This document shows positions 14,331 to 16,030 of a stretch of 16,030 nucleotides of DNA, piece by piece (positions within the stretch are counted from its first letter, which is position 1; every line of letters starts with the position of its first letter). Below the pieces are notes generated by a model. The model worked only from the letters and a program-made list of their open reading frames with translations. It was not told the DNA's origin and did no database searches. This stretch comes from a bacterium (GTDB lineage: Bacteria; Chloroflexota; Dormibacteria; UBA8260; Bog-877): contig JAJYWM010000007.1 in the NCBI GenBank assembly GCA_021791455.1, positions 1 through 16,030 on the forward strand, written 5' to 3'. Both the position numbers and the translations under genes were made by a program.

Positions 14331-15814
14331 CGGGATCTCCCAGCAGGCTCGCCGACGGCGGCCAGGATGGCGGATGCCTTGGCCTCGGTCTCCAGGAGCT
14401 CGCGCGCCGGGTCCGAGTCCAGCACCACCCCGGCTCCGGCCTGCACGTGGACCTGGCCACGGGCGACCACCGCGGTGCGGATGGTGATGCAGAAGTCCAG
14501 TTCGCCGGCGAAGGACCAGTAGCCGACCGCCCCGGCGTAGGGCCCCCTGGGGGTGGGCTCCTCGGCTGCGATGATCTCCATCGCCCGGCGCTTGGGCGCC
14601 CCGCTGACGGTGCCGGCGGGGAAGGTCGCGAACAGGGCCTCCACGGGTGTCGTGCCGGTCGGCAGCTCGCCCTCCACGGTGCTCACCAGGTGCATCACGC
14701 GGGGAAAGTTCTGAACCGCCATGAACTCGGTGACCCGAACCGAGCCAGGGGCGCAGACCTGGCCCAGGTCGTTGCGCGCCAGATCGACGAGCATGGAGTG
14801 CTCGGCTCGCTCCTTGGGGTCCGCCAGCAGCTCCGCTGCCAGCTGGCGGTCGTGCTCCAGGTCGCGCCCCCTCGGTCTGGTGCCGGCGATCGGACGGCTG
14901 AGGGCACGTCGGCGGTGGACCTTGAGCAGCGGCTCCGGGGAGGAGCCGGCCAGCTCCACCCCTGGCAGCCGGACGAAGAACATCGCCGGCGAGGGATTGG
15001 TCTGGCGGAGGCGCCGGTAGAGGGTGAACGCCGGCTCCCGGGCGGGAACCGTGAGACGGCGGGAGAGAACCACCTGATAGATGTCGCCCTCCACGATGCG
15101 GTCCTGGCCGCGGCGGACGGCCGCCAGGAACTCCCTCGCCGGAATGTTGGGCGCCGCGGCCAGCGACTCCGAAGGGGCGGACGGGACCTCCCCGATTTCC
15201 GACTGCCTGGACAGCCGGCTCACCATCTCCCGGAGCACGGGCAGAGCATCCTCGTCCGGCTGCTCGGAGCCGACATGGACCACCAGGCAGAGGCGGCCCC
15301 CCAGGTGGTCGTACACGGCCACCCGGTCCAGCACCAAAAGGCTGATCGGCGGGGCCGGGGGACGTCCCCGTCCCCCCGGGGCCATCTGGCCGTGGAGCAG
15401 ATGGGCAGCCTCGTAGGAGAGCATCCCGGCCAAGCCACCGGAACAGGTCGACAGGCCAGGGACCTCTTCGGCGGAGAGCTGGCGGCTGAGCTGGCGCAGC
15501 GCCTCGCCGACGGGAGCCCCGGCGCTGATTGCGAGCCCGGGCAGTTGGCGGCGCACCTCGGTGAGTCGCGCACCCGTCGAGTCGGCCACCACCACCGCCG
15601 CCGGATCACCCGCCACGATGGTGAACGGTCCGGGCATCCCCGCTAGGTCGAGGCTCTCCAGGAGAACCCCCGGGCCATCCTGGGCCAGCGCCTGGAATGC
15701 GGCCTCGAAGGAGCAGGTGTCGATTGGAAGCTCGAGCCAGACCGGTCGCAGGGAGCGGCCCTCGCGGGCGGGCAGCGAGTGGACCCCATCCCGGGCCCCG
15801 GCAGCAGTTGCCAT
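14327..15814 (-). CDS. trpE: Anthranilate synthase component I
   Basis: This 495-residue enzyme converts chorismate and ammonia to anthranilate with TrpG. The N-terminal regulatory part carries LLES (51-54), the motif that binds feedback tryptophan. The chorismate-binding domain shows YQVVLSRR, NPSPAMFF, PIAGTRPRG (308-316), EHSMLVDLARNDLG (H339), FPAGTVSGAPK, and VQAGAGVVLDSDP...ET. Alanine in PIAGT argues for TrpE; PabB normally has a catalytic lysine there. ATG 15814 is chosen because AAGGAG (15823-15828) lies eight bases upstream. The TTG at 15835 lies within the terminator U tract and upstream of that ribosome-binding site. Expression is likely governed by the trp attenuator directly upstream. 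Confidence 0.95.
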   Translation of the reverse strand: MATAAGARDGVHSLPAREGRSLRPVWLELPIDTCSFEAAFQALAQDGPGVLLESLDLAGMPGPFTIVAGDPAAVVVADSTGARLTEVRRQLPGLAISAGAPVGEALRQLSRQLSAEEVPGLSTCSGGLAGMLSYEAAHLLHGQMAPGGRGRPPAPPISLLVLDRVAVYDHLGGRLCLVVHVGSEQPDEDALPVLREMVSRLSRQSEIGEVPSAPSESLAAAPNIPAREFLAAVRRGQDRIVEGDIYQVVLSRRLTVPAREPAFTLYRRLRQTNPSPAMFFVRLPGVELAGSSPEPLLKVHRRRALSRPIAGTRPRGRDLEHDRQLAAELLADPKERAEHSMLVDLARNDLGQVCAPGSVRVTEFMAVQNFPRVMHLVSTVEGELPTGTTPVEALFATFPAGTVSGAPKRRAMEIIAAEEPTPRGPYAGAVGYWSFAGELDFCITIRTAVVARGQVHVQAGAGVVLDSDPARELLETEAKASAILAAVGEPAGRSR

Positions 15815-15822
15815 CAGTGAAG

Positions 15823-15828
15823 CTCCTT
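15823..15828 (-). promoter_or_regulatory. Shine-Dalgarno site that fixes the trpE start
   Basis: AAGGAG on the - strand, eight bases before ATG 15814 and just after the terminator U tract. Confidence 0.7.
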
Positions 15829-15833
15829 CGCGC

Positions 15834-15869
15834 AATAAAAGAAAGAGCCCCGGGATTCACCCAGGGCTC
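15834..15869 (-). terminator. Intrinsic terminator of the trp attenuator
   Basis: In the RNA sense, GAGCCCTGGG (15869-15860) and CCCGGGGCTC (15854-15845) form a 10-base stem with one G-U pair and a 5-base loop. TTTCTTTT-ATT follows at once (15844-15834). It lies between the Trp-rich leader ORF and the trpE ribosome-binding site. A textbook Rho-independent terminator in that place indicates transcription attenuation rather than the end of a gene. Confidence 0.85.
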
Positions 15870-15925
15870 GATGTTCGCGGCCAGATTTCGGCTACCGGCT
15901 CACTCTCATCGGGCCCCGGGGGGCC
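15860..15925 (-). promoter_or_regulatory. Antiterminator and 1:2 hairpin segments of the trp attenuator
   Basis: CCCGGGGC (15920-15913), directly after the Trp codons, repeats the terminator's 3' arm. It can pair with GCCCTGGG (15867-15860) of the 5' arm over 8 bases with one G-U, which would block the terminator. The same segment can instead fold back on GGCCC (15925-15921) in a 5-base hairpin overlapping the last Trp codon. The logic fits classical attenuation, but the exact ribosome footprint needed is not established. Confidence 0.55.
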
Positions 15926-15962
15926 AGCTCCAGCGCCAGACATAGCCGCGAATCGAAATCAC
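15906..15962 (-). CDS. trpL: trp leader peptide (WxWxW)
   Basis: This is an 18-codon frame starting GTG 15962 and ending TGA 15906, reading MISIRGYVWRWSWPPGAR. Three Trp codons alternate with Arg and Ser (first bases 15938, 15932 and 15926). The frame is followed by an antiterminator segment, a U-tailed terminator and trpE. There is no strong Shine-Dalgarno sequence. A promoter-like element (15969-15998) would start the RNA at or near the GTG itself, so the peptide may be read from a leaderless transcript. Ribosome stalling at scarce charged tRNA-Trp would favour read-through into trpEG. Confidence 0.75.
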   Translation of the reverse strand: MISIRGYVWRWSWPPGAR

Positions 15963-15968
15963 CCGCGC

Positions 15969-15998
15969 AGTGTGCCGCCTGGGGCGGTACGCCGTCAA
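15969..15998 (-). promoter_or_regulatory. Candidate trp promoter
   Basis: TTGACG (15993-15998) and CACACT (15969-15974) are separated by 18 bases. The -35 is strong and the -10 weak (3 of 6, with A2 and T6). The predicted RNA start is near 15962, the GTG of the leader peptide. Confidence 0.45.
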
Positions 15999-16030
15999 GG
16001 TCCGCAGCCGGTCCCTCCGCGCACAGGGAG

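Noticed and set aside
13740..15814. Assignment as p-aminobenzoate synthase (pabB/pabA)
   Set aside because: The large subunit has PIAGT rather than the PabB lysine form, carries LLES, and sits behind a Trp-codon attenuator. TrpE/TrpG is better supported.
15857..15943. Overlapping 28-codon ATG frame across the trp leader, ending in the terminator loop
   Set aside because: It has one Trp codon only, no ribosome-binding site, and its stop lies within the terminator hairpin. The GTG frame with three Trp codons explains the region better.

Overview
The window comes from a high-GC bacterial chromosome. Start codons are often GTG or TTG, genes are densely packed, and there are no mobile elements, tRNAs, rRNAs or CRISPR arrays. 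Gene content and style (fused shikimate kinase/dehydroquinate synthase, Thermotoga-type DAHP synthase, AroH-type chorismate mutase, membrane-anchored HtrA with a Pro-rich cytoplasmic tail) suggest a high-GC Terrabacteria lineage such as Dormibacterota, Chloroflexota or a deep actinobacterium. I cannot fix the phylum from sequence reading alone.

Layout. Bases 2-1687 (+ strand) hold the 3' part of a MarR-type regulator gene followed by an MFS transporter gene. Everything else is on the - strand. A fused [2Fe-2S]/molybdopterin hydroxylase (1699-4347) converges on the transporter gene. A strong stem-loop (4383-4412) separates it from a membrane HtrA protease (4417-5766), with a Bcp/PrxQ peroxiredoxin (5893-6360) upstream of that. 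From 6389 up to 16030 lies an aromatic amino-acid locus. In transcription order it reads: trp promoter and leader, trpE-trpG, an intergenic leader region, then aroH (chorismate mutase), aroF (DAHP synthase), tyrA, aroA, aroE, aroC and aroKB.

The aromatic genes form nearly a full route from PEP plus erythrose-4-phosphate to chorismate. Branches lead to anthranilate (trpEG) and to 4-hydroxyphenylpyruvate or tyrosine (aroH, tyrA). Only 3-dehydroquinase (aroD/aroQ) and prephenate dehydratase are absent here. Every junction inside the two coding blocks is the same four-base NTGA start/stop overlap, which indicates strong translational coupling. Re-reading starts against ribosome-binding sites moves the likely starts of htrA, prx, aroC, aroH and trpE inward from the longest open frames.

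The most interesting signals are two short leader ORFs. Upstream of trpE, an 18-codon frame carries Trp-Arg-Trp-Ser-Trp and is followed by a canonical U-tailed terminator and a competing antiterminator pairing. This is a classic trp attenuator that may begin on a leaderless mRNA. Upstream of aroH, a 30-34 codon frame carries Tyr-Pro-Tyr-Ala-Tyr, and one downstream RNA segment can pair with three mutually exclusive partners. I propose this as a tyrosine-sensing leader for the DAHP synthase/tyrA operon. Both leaders use alternate-codon spacing (WxWxW and YxYxY), and each sits just downstream of a TTGACG -35-like element.
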